The position numbers and the translations under genes are program-made. The notes under the pieces were generated by a model. It had not been told where the DNA came from, made no database searches, and saw only the letters and a list, made by a program, of their open reading frames with translations. From JAWXCH01 sp034440595 (GTDB lineage Bacteria; Planctomycetota; Planctomycetia; Pirellulales; JALHPA01), in NCBI GenBank assembly GCA_034440595.1, contig JAWXCH010000487.1, positions 1 to 15,443 of the forward strand: DNA of 15,443 nt, given 5' to 3'. Of this stretch, positions 1 to 6,574 are shown one piece after another; position 1 is the first letter of the stretch, and every line of letters starts with the position of its first letter.

Positions 1-119
1 GGCTAGCCGACTACCTTGCCCGCCGAACCGGATCCCCCTTCGTCCGCCGCACCACCCGAGCTATCATGGCCAACGCCGCATAAGCTGACGTGGACCCTGC
101 GTTGCGAAGAGTGGCCGTG

Positions 120-1040
120 CTATCGCGCGGCTTTGGGAGTACCAGTACTGCTCGACGTGGCGTTTGCACTGCGCAGGTCCAGATCCTTTCGCCGTGCGGC
201 CTCGTCCAGATTGCCATGCTCGGCGATGTATTTACGCAGCCGTTCGATTTTGGCTGCCGTCATCGGTTCGGTTGTCGCAGATTCTGTGGGGGCTTTTCCC
301 CAGGGAATCGCAGTGCCGTTTTTTGTGACCAGTTCAAAGTACGGCTCGGTTTTGGAGTCCCCTTTAATTGTGACCCAACGGATGCTCTTCAGATTCAATT
401 CGCGCCAGATGGCGGCACAATTCTCGGCGATCATTGCGGCCCCAACAACGGTGGAATCTCCCCAGAGCGTGCCGGGTGGCCCAAGTGGCTCGGACTGAAT
501 GCCAACGACGCGCGGGTACTGTCCCGCTTCTAGTGATGTAAAATCGCCAGTCGGCAAGAGAATTCCATGCATGTCGACTGGAAACAGTCCATTGGGGACT
601 TCCACCATTGCACTAGGACGACGGTACTGGAGTTTGATTTCGATCCGCGCAGGGTAGAATTTTTGCACTCTCTCCACTTTGGCGACCCAGGGATGCAGTG
701 CAAACGCCTTATCCAATCGATCCAGAAGTTGGTCATCCAAGATCGATAGCGGCGGATCCAGGCTGCCATCGCGCAGTGCTTCCTTGCGAATGTCCGTGCG
801 AATCCATGATGGTGGTGGAGTGATTGAGATCTCTTCGATAGCGATCTGGTAATCGTCATTTGCCAGGACGTCATCTTCAATTCGATTCCAGAGCAAATAG
901 GCGGCCAGCGCACAGAAAGCCAGTAGAGAACAGGCAACTAGCCAGTTGCGACCGTGATAGATCAACCGCCAGGTGTGTTTAGTAAGTGCCAGCGAGGCAC
1001 GGAGCAGCCGGCCTTTCTTTTTATTCTTGGCTGCACTCAC
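120..1040 (-). CDS. ftsQ: FtsQ/DivIB-like cell division protein (POTRA domain)
   Basis: Predicted 306-residue bitopic membrane protein. A short basic cytoplasmic N-terminus (KNKKKGR) is followed by one hydrophobic helix at about residues 33-51, then a POTRA-like region (about 64-144) containing LHPWVAKVERVQKFYP and an RRPSAMV strand, which match the FtsQ pattern hPWV..v.V.r.yP..l.i.v.eR.P.A. GLFPVDMHGILLP (151-163) matches the following FtsQ beta segment. The last 30 residues are Ser/Thr/Ala-rich and probably disordered. The start is GTG with a strong ribosome site 8 nt upstream. It lies 46 bp after murB on the same strand, the usual place of ftsQ in dcw clusters, which supports the call. FtsQ normally bridges FtsA/FtsZ-side and periplasmic divisome proteins; planctomycetes lack FtsZ, so the partner set here must differ. 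The domain architecture is visible; the role is inferred. Confidence 0.68.
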   Translation of the reverse strand: MSAAKNKKKGRLLRASLALTKHTWRLIYHGRNWLVACSLLAFCALAAYLLWNRIEDDVLANDDYQIAIEEISITPPPSWIRTDIRKEALRDGSLDPPLSILDDQLLDRLDKAFALHPWVAKVERVQKFYPARIEIKLQYRRPSAMVEVPNGLFPVDMHGILLPTGDFTSLEAGQYPRVVGIQSEPLGPPGTLWGDSTVVGAAMIAENCAAIWRELNLKSIRWVTIKGDSKTEPYFELVTKNGTAIPWGKAPTESATTEPMTAAKIERLRKYIAEHGNLDEAARRKDLDLRSANATSSSTGTPKAAR

Positions 1041-1048
1041 GGGTTCGG

Positions 1049-1055
1049 CCTCCTT
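1049..1055 (-). promoter_or_regulatory. Strong Shine-Dalgarno site of the ftsQ-like gene
   Basis: Read on the minus strand this is AAGGAGG, 8 nt before a GTG codon. It fixes the start of the ftsQ-like gene at 1040 and lies in the 46-bp gap after murB, so translation of the two is not coupled by overlap. Confidence 0.75.
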
Positions 1056-1086
1056 GCCGCTCTCGGTTCGGAATACTTTGCCGGCG

Positions 1087-1965
1087 TCACCAGATTTCGA
1101 TCTCGGTTTCTAATTCGACACCAAGACGTTCTGCAACCGTAGCACGCACCGACTCAATCAATTGCAGCACATCGTTACTAGTGGCATCTGGGTCGGCAAC
1201 GATGAAATTTGCATGACGATCGCTGACTTCGGCACCACCGACGCGCGCCCCTTTTAAACCCGACTGGTCGATCAGCATGCCCGCACTGATACCGCGTGGG
1301 TTCTTAAAAATACAGCCAGTGCTTTGGTGACCGAGCGGTTGACTGGCTTTTTTGGTGATCCAGGCTTTTTGCATACGCTTGGTCAATTCTTGCGGATCCT
1401 CGGTTTCCAGCTCAAACTCGCACCCAAGTATTACCAGTTCGTCTAAACTGCTCTGGCGATAAGAAAAGACCAGGTCGTCGCGTCTGCGCTCGACGATTTC
1501 GCCGCTCCGCGTCATCGCCGTCGCACGCGCGACCCATTGGCCGATGTCTCCGCCATGACTGCCGGCATTGCCATGCAGTGCGCCTCCTAGCGTGCCAGGA
1601 ATGCCCACCAGCGTTTCCAGCCCGGCCAATCCTTCGCGCACCGCGGAGGATACGATGTGCCCAAGGCGAGCGCCGCCACCGGCAACAACTTTCTTAGGAG
1701 AGGCGGTGATTTCGTTGAACGCTGGAGCTGTCAAACGCAGGACGAGGCCTTTGACCCCTTCGTCACGAATCAGCAAATTGGAACCGCCACCGAGTACGCG
1801 TACCGGCAGGTCCGCTTCGCGTGCGCGTTTGACTACCGTTGCCAGATCTTCTACCGAAGTCGGTTCAGCAAAGTACTCTGCCGGGCCACCTAGCCCGAAC
1901 CAGGTTAGCGGAGCGAGTAGTTCGTCACGCCGGACAAATTTTTCCAGACCCTTGGTCAATCCCAT
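1087..1965 (-). CDS. murB: UDP-N-acetylenolpyruvoylglucosamine reductase (MurB)
   Basis: Reduces UDP-GlcNAc-enolpyruvate to UDP-MurNAc with NADPH and FAD in the cytoplasm, the second committed step of peptidoglycan synthesis. With the start used here it is 292 residues. The FAD-binding half shows LGGGSNLLIRDEG (58-70) and GIPGTLGGALHGNAGSHGGD (121-140); SYRQS (168-172) carries the conserved Arg. The proton-donor position falls in TGCIFKNP (216-223), where Cys218 replaces the Ser of E. coli MurB. The C-terminal Glu is E288 in LETEIEIW. The gene is short and lacks the extra C-terminal fold of type I enzymes, so it looks type II. An in-frame ATG at 2022 would add 19 residues but has no ribosome site; ATG 1965 has AGGA 9 nt upstream and the family's usual N-terminus. 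It lies between a gene-free gap and the ftsQ-like gene. Confidence 0.93.
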   Translation of the reverse strand: MGLTKGLEKFVRRDELLAPLTWFGLGGPAEYFAEPTSVEDLATVVKRAREADLPVRVLGGGSNLLIRDEGVKGLVLRLTAPAFNEITASPKKVVAGGGARLGHIVSSAVREGLAGLETLVGIPGTLGGALHGNAGSHGGDIGQWVARATAMTRSGEIVERRRDDLVFSYRQSSLDELVILGCEFELETEDPQELTKRMQKAWITKKASQPLGHQSTGCIFKNPRGISAGMLIDQSGLKGARVGGAEVSDRHANFIVADPDATSNDVLQLIESVRATVAERLGVELETEIEIW

Positions 1966-2453
1966 TCGATCGATTCCTGCAAGTTGCACCGCAGTCGGCA
2001 GACAAATACTCCAGACCGGCATTGTGAAGAATCGGCACCGCTTCGTCCAGTACGATTTCAGCCGACAATAGATCTAAACCGCAGAGAAATGCCCCCAACC
2101 TGCCAATATAACAGCAACAGATGCGCTTTTGATGACCCGGTGCGAGTCGCTAAGCGCAGGTCGATCAGATAGAAGCATGCTCTAAGAGGTGAGCAGATCC
2201 CTGAGTCGCCAGAGCGGCCTAAGCCGCTCCGGCGCTCAGTCCTTAGGCGACGTTGCGAAGCACCAATCGAAGTTTGGTTGACCCAGTAACCGCACTTGAC
2301 CGGCAAATGGCTTCTACCCAGGAGGGAGGGTAAAGTCACGACTTCCCGCAAAGTGTGACTCGAGCAACGACAGCCTACAACATGGTTCCTACTGTCCGAG
2401 GTTTGATTGATTTAAGCTTGCAAATTTGGTTCGTCTTTCAGGGCCGCCAGCGA
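1966..2453. other. Gene-free stretch between murF and murB
   Basis: This 488-bp interval lies inside the minus-strand dcw cluster, where mraY, murD, ftsW, murG and murC are usually found. No open frame in it resembles any of these or any recognised family. The longest minus frame (about 97 codons, 2058-2351) is Arg/Ser-rich and looks like noise. It contains a strong hairpin at 2201-2239 and one straddling the murF stop codon. It may hold a separate promoter for murB-ftsQ, but I could not pick a convincing one. Confidence 0.6.
2201..2239 (-). other. Strong imperfect stem-loop in the murF-murB gap
   Basis: The arms GAGCGGC (2212-2218) and GCCGCTC (2223-2229) pair perfectly around a CTAA loop. 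After one A/C mismatch the stem continues with CGCC/GGCG and, past a bulged T, CTGAG/CTCAG, giving 16 pairs in total. No T-run follows on either strand, so it is not a classical intrinsic terminator. As RNA within a murF-murB transcript it could be a processing or stabilising element. GTCGCC (2205-2210) could also pair with GGCGAC (2246-2251), an alternative fold. The function is unknown. Confidence 0.5.
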
Positions 2454-2462
2454 TCAGGCGGC
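2443..2462 (-). other. Stem-loop over the murF stop codon
   Basis: GCCGCC and GGCGGC arms (6 perfect GC pairs) enclose an 8-nt loop that contains the murF TGA (2454-2456). No T-run follows in the minus direction, so termination is doubtful. It could arrest 3'-exonucleases or be fortuitous. Confidence 0.3.
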
Positions 2463-3845
2463 GACTCTGGATCTCTTACTCTGGAATGCTTGCAGTAGCG
2501 ATGGCAATGCTGTTGCACGCCCGGCCTTGAGCAGCACTGCATCGCCCGGTCGAACGAGTTGCTCGACCAACTCCACTAGTTCGTCGGTCGGTCGGCAGTG
2601 AATCGCACACTGGCAACTGAGGCCCGCTTGACGTGCGGCGGCCAAAACTTGTTCGGCATGGCTTCCACAGGCGATCACGATGTCGGCGGCACATTGCGTC
2701 ACCGCTTCTTCGCCAACCGTTTGATAGAGCTGTGCGACATCGTCGTTTTGCGTATCCAGATCACCGCACACAACAATGCGTCGGCCAGGGTTTTCCAGTT
2801 CGGCCATCAAGGCGAGCGTGGCGCGCATCGACAGCGGACTTAGATTGCCATCGTCTGCCACCAGCGTAAATCCATTTTCCGAGACGACCCGACAAGGTGC
2901 ACTGGCCGGTTGAAATTTTCTTAGGCCCGCGGTGATTTCGTTCCACTCCAGGCCGTGTAGTTGACCTACTGCGATCGCAGCCAGAACAGAGCTGATATGG
3001 TGTCGTCCCCATAGCGGGACACTGAGGCGATTTCCAGCGATTGTGAATTGCAACATTCCCTGCTCGGAAGAAATCTGACTCGCCTTGAGATCGCAATCGA
3101 TCGATCGCCCGAACCAGCGGATATCGCGATTTGTCCGCATGCCGACCCGTCGCAGACTGGTGTCGTCGCCATTGAGAACCAGACAGGTCGAAGTCGGCAA
3201 TTGATCGATCAGTTCCAGTAGCGGATTTAGATTGCAGCGGCCAGTCTGTGCCGCTGCCAGCCCGTCATCCCACTGCGTGATGACAAAAATGTCCGGTGCA
3301 ATCCAAGGAAGCGATGTGCAGTGCTCTTGTCGAGCAGGATATTCAACGATGGCCAGTTCGTGATACGAATCCAGTGCCAGCATCTGAGCTGCCAGATTTC
3401 GCGAGCACCGTCTGGTCGACTCGCTCTGGGGTGTGGAAAACTGTTCGCTAAGCAAGGCTTCGACTATCGCACAAGTGGTGGTTTTGCCAACGGACCCGGC
3501 GACCGCCACGACTTTGGCACTACAGCGCCCACGATTGTAACTGGCAAGCTGCACCAGCGAAGTCTGGGCATCCGCCACTTCCAGCGACCAACGGCCTGGC
3601 CAAGGGGTGACCGCGCGACCACTTGTTACGACTCCGATCGCTCCACGCAGATAGGCTTCTTCGGCCGAAAGTGAGCGATCGGCAGAGTTACTCGCTACAT
3701 CCCAGTAGAGATCTCCTGCCTGAACCGCATCACTGTCAACGACGACTGAGCCGATTTGAGTGTGCGCGCCGTTGCGCGGGGGCATGCGACCTAGCCGCAG
3801 CTCGCCTCCCAACAGTTCGTGCAGTTCCCCAATGGTCAGATTCAT
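2454..3845 (-). CDS. murF: Divergent MurF-like Mur ligase
   Basis: This 463-residue Mur-ligase-fold protein has MurF order: N-terminal substrate domain (1-105, with VDSDAVQAGDLYWDV matching the family's DSR.v..GdlF.a), central ATPase domain with P-loop GSVGKTTT (117-124), and C-terminal domain. MurF joins D-Ala-D-Ala to UDP-MurNAc-tripeptide. Many MurF hallmarks are altered: the N.NN..G.P loop reads CSRNLAAQML, the vE.G segment reads VEYPAR, the aHl..f segment reads TQWDDGLA, the expected carbamylated-Lys region (about 205-215) has no Lys, and the D.YNANP.Sm motif reads DDGNLSPLSM (331-340). GRHHISSVLAAIAV (280-293) still resembles the HN..N..AA motif. It starts 54 bp after murE. The call is safe at superfamily level and by position; MurF activity is uncertain. 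Start is ATG 3845, with no clear ribosome site. Confidence 0.78.
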   Translation of the reverse strand: MNLTIGELHELLGGELRLGRMPPRNGAHTQIGSVVVDSDAVQAGDLYWDVASNSADRSLSAEEAYLRGAIGVVTSGRAVTPWPGRWSLEVADAQTSLVQLASYNRGRCSAKVVAVAGSVGKTTTCAIVEALLSEQFSTPQSESTRRCSRNLAAQMLALDSYHELAIVEYPARQEHCTSLPWIAPDIFVITQWDDGLAAAQTGRCNLNPLLELIDQLPTSTCLVLNGDDTSLRRVGMRTNRDIRWFGRSIDCDLKASQISSEQGMLQFTIAGNRLSVPLWGRHHISSVLAAIAVGQLHGLEWNEITAGLRKFQPASAPCRVVSENGFTLVADDGNLSPLSMRATLALMAELENPGRRIVVCGDLDTQNDDVAQLYQTVGEEAVTQCAADIVIACGSHAEQVLAAARQAGLSCQCAIHCRPTDELVELVEQLVRPGDAVLLKAGRATALPSLLQAFQSKRSRVAA

Positions 3846-3899
3846 CGCGACTATGTTGAAAAATGATGAGTGGTTCGGAATGTTGAAAACGTGTGAGTC

Positions 3900-5414
3900 C
3901 TAGCCAGCACGCAGTTCGCGCCAGTTTTCATGTGGCAGTCTGGTTTGAGCTGCCTGTTCGTACAGCCATTGGCGAGCGATTTCGCGATCGTCGAACCAGG
4001 TTCTGTGCTTGCCGATCAGTTGATGCTCTTCATGCCCTTTGCCGGTGATCACAATGCAATCGCCAGCGTGTGCATGGGCTAGCGCCCAGCAGATGGCCTG
4101 AGCACGATCGTGAATTACGACCGCCTGTCCAAGCGAGTCAAATCCGCTGAGAATGTCGGAGACGATGGTCGCTGGGTCTTCGTTGGTCGGATTGTCATCG
4201 GTGATAACCGCCAAGTCGCTGAGTGCTTCGGCTGTCTGTCCAAGGTGTGAACGCTGCTCGCGGCAGGTGTCGCCTTTGGCACCAAAGACACAGATCAACC
4301 GACCGCTCACCACTTCACGCAGCGATTCCAGGCAATTGCTGAGGGTCTCTGGCGATTTGGCCGCGTCGACGAAAACCGTGAATGACTGCCCGCACTCAAC
4401 TCGTTCCATGCGCCCAGGGACGTAGTCCAGGCGTTCCAGGCCGCGTGCGATTTCCGTTGGCGAGACCCCGTATAACAAGCCGACTGCGGCGGCAGTCAGG
4501 CAGTTGTAGATCATGCCGTCCCCAATGGTGCGAGTTCGCACGGGCACGGTTTCGCTTCCGGCGGTTAGCAAGAATGTCTGTTCGCTGATGGATCGTTCGA
4601 GCAAGACGGCGGTTACGTCCGAATTGGTCAGCATGCCAGTCGTCAGGGCAGGACCATCCAAATTGCGCCCGAATTCGGCACAGGTGGGATCATCCAGATT
4701 GAGAACCGCTACCCCTTCAGGTTTCAGCAACTTGAGCAGGCGTGATTTGACTTCTCGGTAGTTCTTGAGCGTGGAGTGCTCGTCGAGATGATCGCGACGC
4801 ACATTGGTGATACAGGCACAGTCGAGTTGAATTCCCGCCAGGCGAGATTGACTGAGGGCCTGGCTCGATGCCTCCAAGACGGCAAAGTCGCAGCCGTTGG
4901 CTTCGGCGTTCGCTAGCCAACTTGCGATGGACGGAGCCGTTGGAGTGGCCGAGGCCGACGGAACATACTCAACCCCGTCAAATGTTCCGAGCGAGCTCAT
5001 CCAGGCGACCGATGAGCCAGCCGAGTGCAAGACATTGGCAACTAGTGACACGGCGGCAGACTTGCCGTTGGTTCCGGTGATGCCGATGACCTTGATCTGT
5101 CGGCTGGCGCTGCCGGCTAGTGCCTGACAGATTTGTGCAAAAGCCGCACGTGTATCAGGGACGACGCAAACCGGCAGCCCATCGGCAACGACGTAGCGCT
5201 CCGCCAATACGGCCTTTGCACCACGAAACGCGGCTTCATGAACGAAGTCATGGCCATCGCACTCGGCCCCTACCAGTGCGGCGAACAGGTCGCCAGCCTG
5301 AACCGTGCGCGAGTCCGCCGAACAGGAGTGAATGACGATATCGCCATCCGTGCCAAAAAAGGTGGCTTTTGGCAGTAATGTGCGCAAACTGACGCCGCGG
5401 ACCGAATCATGCAT
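3900..5414 (-). CDS. murE: UDP-MurNAc-tripeptide synthetase-type Mur ligase (MurE)
   Basis: Adds the third stem-peptide residue (meso-DAP or another diamino acid) to UDP-MurNAc-L-Ala-D-Glu, using ATP. The chosen start gives 504 residues. P-loop GITGTNGKS is at 111-119 (the usual KT is KS), EASSQAL at 181-187, TNVRRDHLDEH (203-213) followed by Lys223 as the carbamylated lysine, PGRMERV at 334-340, and GKGHE at 458-462. Departures from the usual motifs are VDAAKSPETL for VDYAHTPDAL (349-358), GAKGDTCREQRSHLG for the GGDRD..KRp.M region (378-392), and DNPT (407-410) for the meso-DAP-binding DNPR. The frame is open to a TTG at 5474, but ATG 5414 has GGAGG 9 nt upstream, so it is preferred. First gene of the dcw remnant, with its own promoter. 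Confidence 0.9.
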   Translation of the reverse strand: MHDSVRGVSLRTLLPKATFFGTDGDIVIHSCSADSRTVQAGDLFAALVGAECDGHDFVHEAAFRGAKAVLAERYVVADGLPVCVVPDTRAAFAQICQALAGSASRQIKVIGITGTNGKSAAVSLVANVLHSAGSSVAWMSSLGTFDGVEYVPSASATPTAPSIASWLANAEANGCDFAVLEASSQALSQSRLAGIQLDCACITNVRRDHLDEHSTLKNYREVKSRLLKLLKPEGVAVLNLDDPTCAEFGRNLDGPALTTGMLTNSDVTAVLLERSISEQTFLLTAGSETVPVRTRTIGDGMIYNCLTAAAVGLLYGVSPTEIARGLERLDYVPGRMERVECGQSFTVFVDAAKSPETLSNCLESLREVVSGRLICVFGAKGDTCREQRSHLGQTAEALSDLAVITDDNPTNEDPATIVSDILSGFDSLGQAVVIHDRAQAICWALAHAHAGDCIVITGKGHEEHQLIGKHRTWFDDREIARQWLYEQAAQTRLPHENWRELRAG

Positions 5415-5423
5415 AGCGCAAGG

Positions 5424-5428
5424 CCTCC
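5424..5428 (-). promoter_or_regulatory. Ribosome binding site that sets the murE start
   Basis: Read on the minus strand this is GGAGG, 9 nt before ATG 5414. The two upstream in-frame starts (TTG 5474, ATG 5453) lack such a site, and the extra 20 residues do not resemble MurE. Confidence 0.6.
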
Positions 5429-5436
5429 ATGCCCTG

Positions 5437-5455
5437 CGATGCTGGTAAGGCATCG
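5437..5455 (-). other. Small hairpin in the murE leader
   Basis: On the minus strand CGATGC and GCATCG pair (6 bp) around a 7-nt loop, 8 nt upstream of the GGAGG. It lies within the roughly 90-nt 5' leader predicted from the upstream promoter. It has no U-run, so it could only act on translation or stability. It may be chance. Confidence 0.3.
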
Positions 5456-5510
5456 TGTTTCGAAGTGGTGACAAGCGGCATCCGGCTGCTCGTCATAAAA
5501 TGTTGGAGGG

Positions 5511-5539
5511 ATTGTGTTAATAATTCGATTTCGTGTCAA
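5511..5539 (-). promoter_or_regulatory. Predicted sigma70-type promoter of murE
   Basis: On the minus strand a perfect -35 TTGACA (5534-5539) is followed by a 17-nt spacer and -10 CACAAT (5511-5516, four of six matches to TATAAT). Transcription would start near 5504, giving a leader of about 90 nt before murE. The location fits the first gene of a minus-strand cluster in a divergent intergenic region. Confidence 0.6.
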
Positions 5540-5576
5540 GACAGGTTCTAGCGTGAGTTCAGCGCGGCATTCTGAG

Positions 5577-5590
5577 CTTGTTCAAACAAG
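5577..5590. promoter_or_regulatory. 14-bp palindrome in the divergent intergenic region
   Basis: CTTGTT and AACAAG are perfect inverted half-sites separated by CA. Such a short-spaced palindrome is more like a dimeric repressor site than an RNA hairpin. It sits about 38 bp upstream of the murE -35 and well upstream of the HTH/EIIA gene. I do not recognise it as a known operator. Confidence 0.3.
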
Positions 5591-5783
5591 ATTTGGAACT
5601 CGTTAGCTGGCCCCAAACTCGCTTAAATCTCCGCTCAATTACTCAGAAGAACCTCACCTAATGAAGGCGATGCTAGCTAGCTATTCCCGCTGGTATCGGT
5701 GACAATGGGGCACCAACGAGCTGCCGACGACGGAATGCTGTTCGCAGTTTCTTGATGTAACCTGTCTGCGTGTTGCATGTCAG

Positions 5784-5813
5784 TTCAGTCTCAAGCCGTG
5801 TAGCTACTAAAAT
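5784..5813 (+). promoter_or_regulatory. Possible promoter of the HTH/EIIA gene
   Basis: The -10-like TAAAAT (5808-5813, five of six matches) is preceded by an 18-nt spacer and a weak -35-like TTCAGT (5784-5789). It would start transcription about 45 nt before ATG 5864. The rest of the divergent region (5540-5783) shows no gene; only frames under 20 codons occur. Confidence 0.3.
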
Positions 5814-5863
5814 TCACGCAAGTTATTGATCGCGTTATTTTGTTGAGAGGATGTCGTTGAGCC

Positions 5864-6574
5864 ATGGCCGATCATGATTTCGATGTCGAATCGCTGGCGG
5901 AGTATCTCCATCTCAGCCCCAGTCAGGTGACGCGCCTGGTGGAGCGGGGTCGCATACCAGCGCGGCGCGTCCAGGGTGTCTGGCGATTTTCTCCGGCGGA
6001 GATTCATCATTGGCTAGAGAATCGCATTGGCCTCTCAGATGAAGCGGAATTGATGGAACTGGAAGAAGTCCTGCGGCCAGCGATGATGGAAAATGAAGTC
6101 GAGCCGACCATCTCGGAAATTCTTCCGTTGGACGCCATCGATATCAATTTGCCGGCCAAGACCCGCGGGTCGGTCATAACGGCCATGGTGGAGCTTGGCT
6201 CGCGCACGGGCTACATCTGGGATCCTGCCAAAATGATCGAGGCAATTCGCATTCGCGAAGAAATGCACACCACCGCGCTGGAAAACGGCGTCGCATTGTT
6301 GCACCCGCGCCGTCCGATGCAAACGATTCTCGGGGAGGCGTTTTTGGCATTCGGGCGAACTAGCCGCGGAATACCGTTTGGTGGCCGCCGGATGACGGAT
6401 CTGTTCTTTTTGATTTGCTCGCTGAACGATCACGGTCACCTGCAAACTCTAGCACGGCTGAGTCGGCTGCTGCACGACGAGGATTTGCTGTCGGAATTGC
6501 GAAGCGCAGAGAGCGCGCATGCCGTGCTGGAATTGCTCAGTTCGCGCGAGGCAGGACTGACTGGCAATGAGTGA
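5864..6574 (+). CDS. Excisionase-type HTH fused to a PTS EIIA (PtsN-like) domain
   Basis: The protein has 236 residues. Residues 7-52 form an excisionase/MerR-like winged helix-turn-helix (VESLAEYLHLSPSQVTRLVE, then RIPARRVQGVWRFSPAEIHHWL). After a linker, residues about 85-225 match the fructose/nitrogen-regulatory EIIA fold. NGVALLHPRRP places the phosphorylatable His at H147 (compare the G.AiPH of PtsN), and DLFFLICSLNDHGHLQTLARLSRLLHD carries the second conserved His at H190. The expected role is a phosphorylation-controlled regulator that reads PTS phosphate flux or nitrogen status; no EI, HPr or sugar permease gene is in the window. An in-frame stop directly precedes ATG 5864. A GAGGA lies 13 nt upstream, a longer spacing than usual. 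The last 8 nt overlap the next gene, so the two are probably translationally coupled. Confidence 0.85.
   Translation: MADHDFDVESLAEYLHLSPSQVTRLVERGRIPARRVQGVWRFSPAEIHHWLENRIGLSDEAELMELEEVLRPAMMENEVEPTISEILPLDAIDINLPAKTRGSVITAMVELGSRTGYIWDPAKMIEAIRIREEMHTTALENGVALLHPRRPMQTILGEAFLAFGRTSRGIPFGGRRMTDLFFLICSLNDHGHLQTLARLSRLLHDEDLLSELRSAESAHAVLELLSSREAGLTGNE

Noticed and set aside
1..119. Possible start of a further dcw gene (ftsA or ddl) after ftsQ on the minus strand
   Set aside because: Minus-strand frames starting after the ftsQ stop end within about 20 codons or overlap ftsQ out of frame, and none resembles a known N-terminus.
1935..2105. Minus-strand frame with a protein-like stretch (SAEIVLDEAVPILHNAGLEY) just upstream of and overlapping the murB start
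   Set aside because: It is under 60 codons, runs out of frame into murB and matches no murC or mraY end that I can recognise. It is probably chance.
2058..2351. 97-codon minus-strand frame between murF and murB
   Set aside because: The composition is Arg/Ser/Leu-rich without any recognisable family, there is no ribosome site, and it contains the strong hairpin. It looks like noise.
5415..5474. N-terminal extension of MurE to TTG 5474
   Set aside because: The extra residues are Arg/Pro-rich and unlike MurE, while ATG 5414 has a good GGAGG and the right N-terminus.
5655..5752. Tiny plus-strand frames (13 and 16 codons) in the murE/HTH-EIIA intergenic region as leader peptides
   Set aside because: There is no ribosome site, no codon run typical of attenuators and no following terminator/antiterminator.
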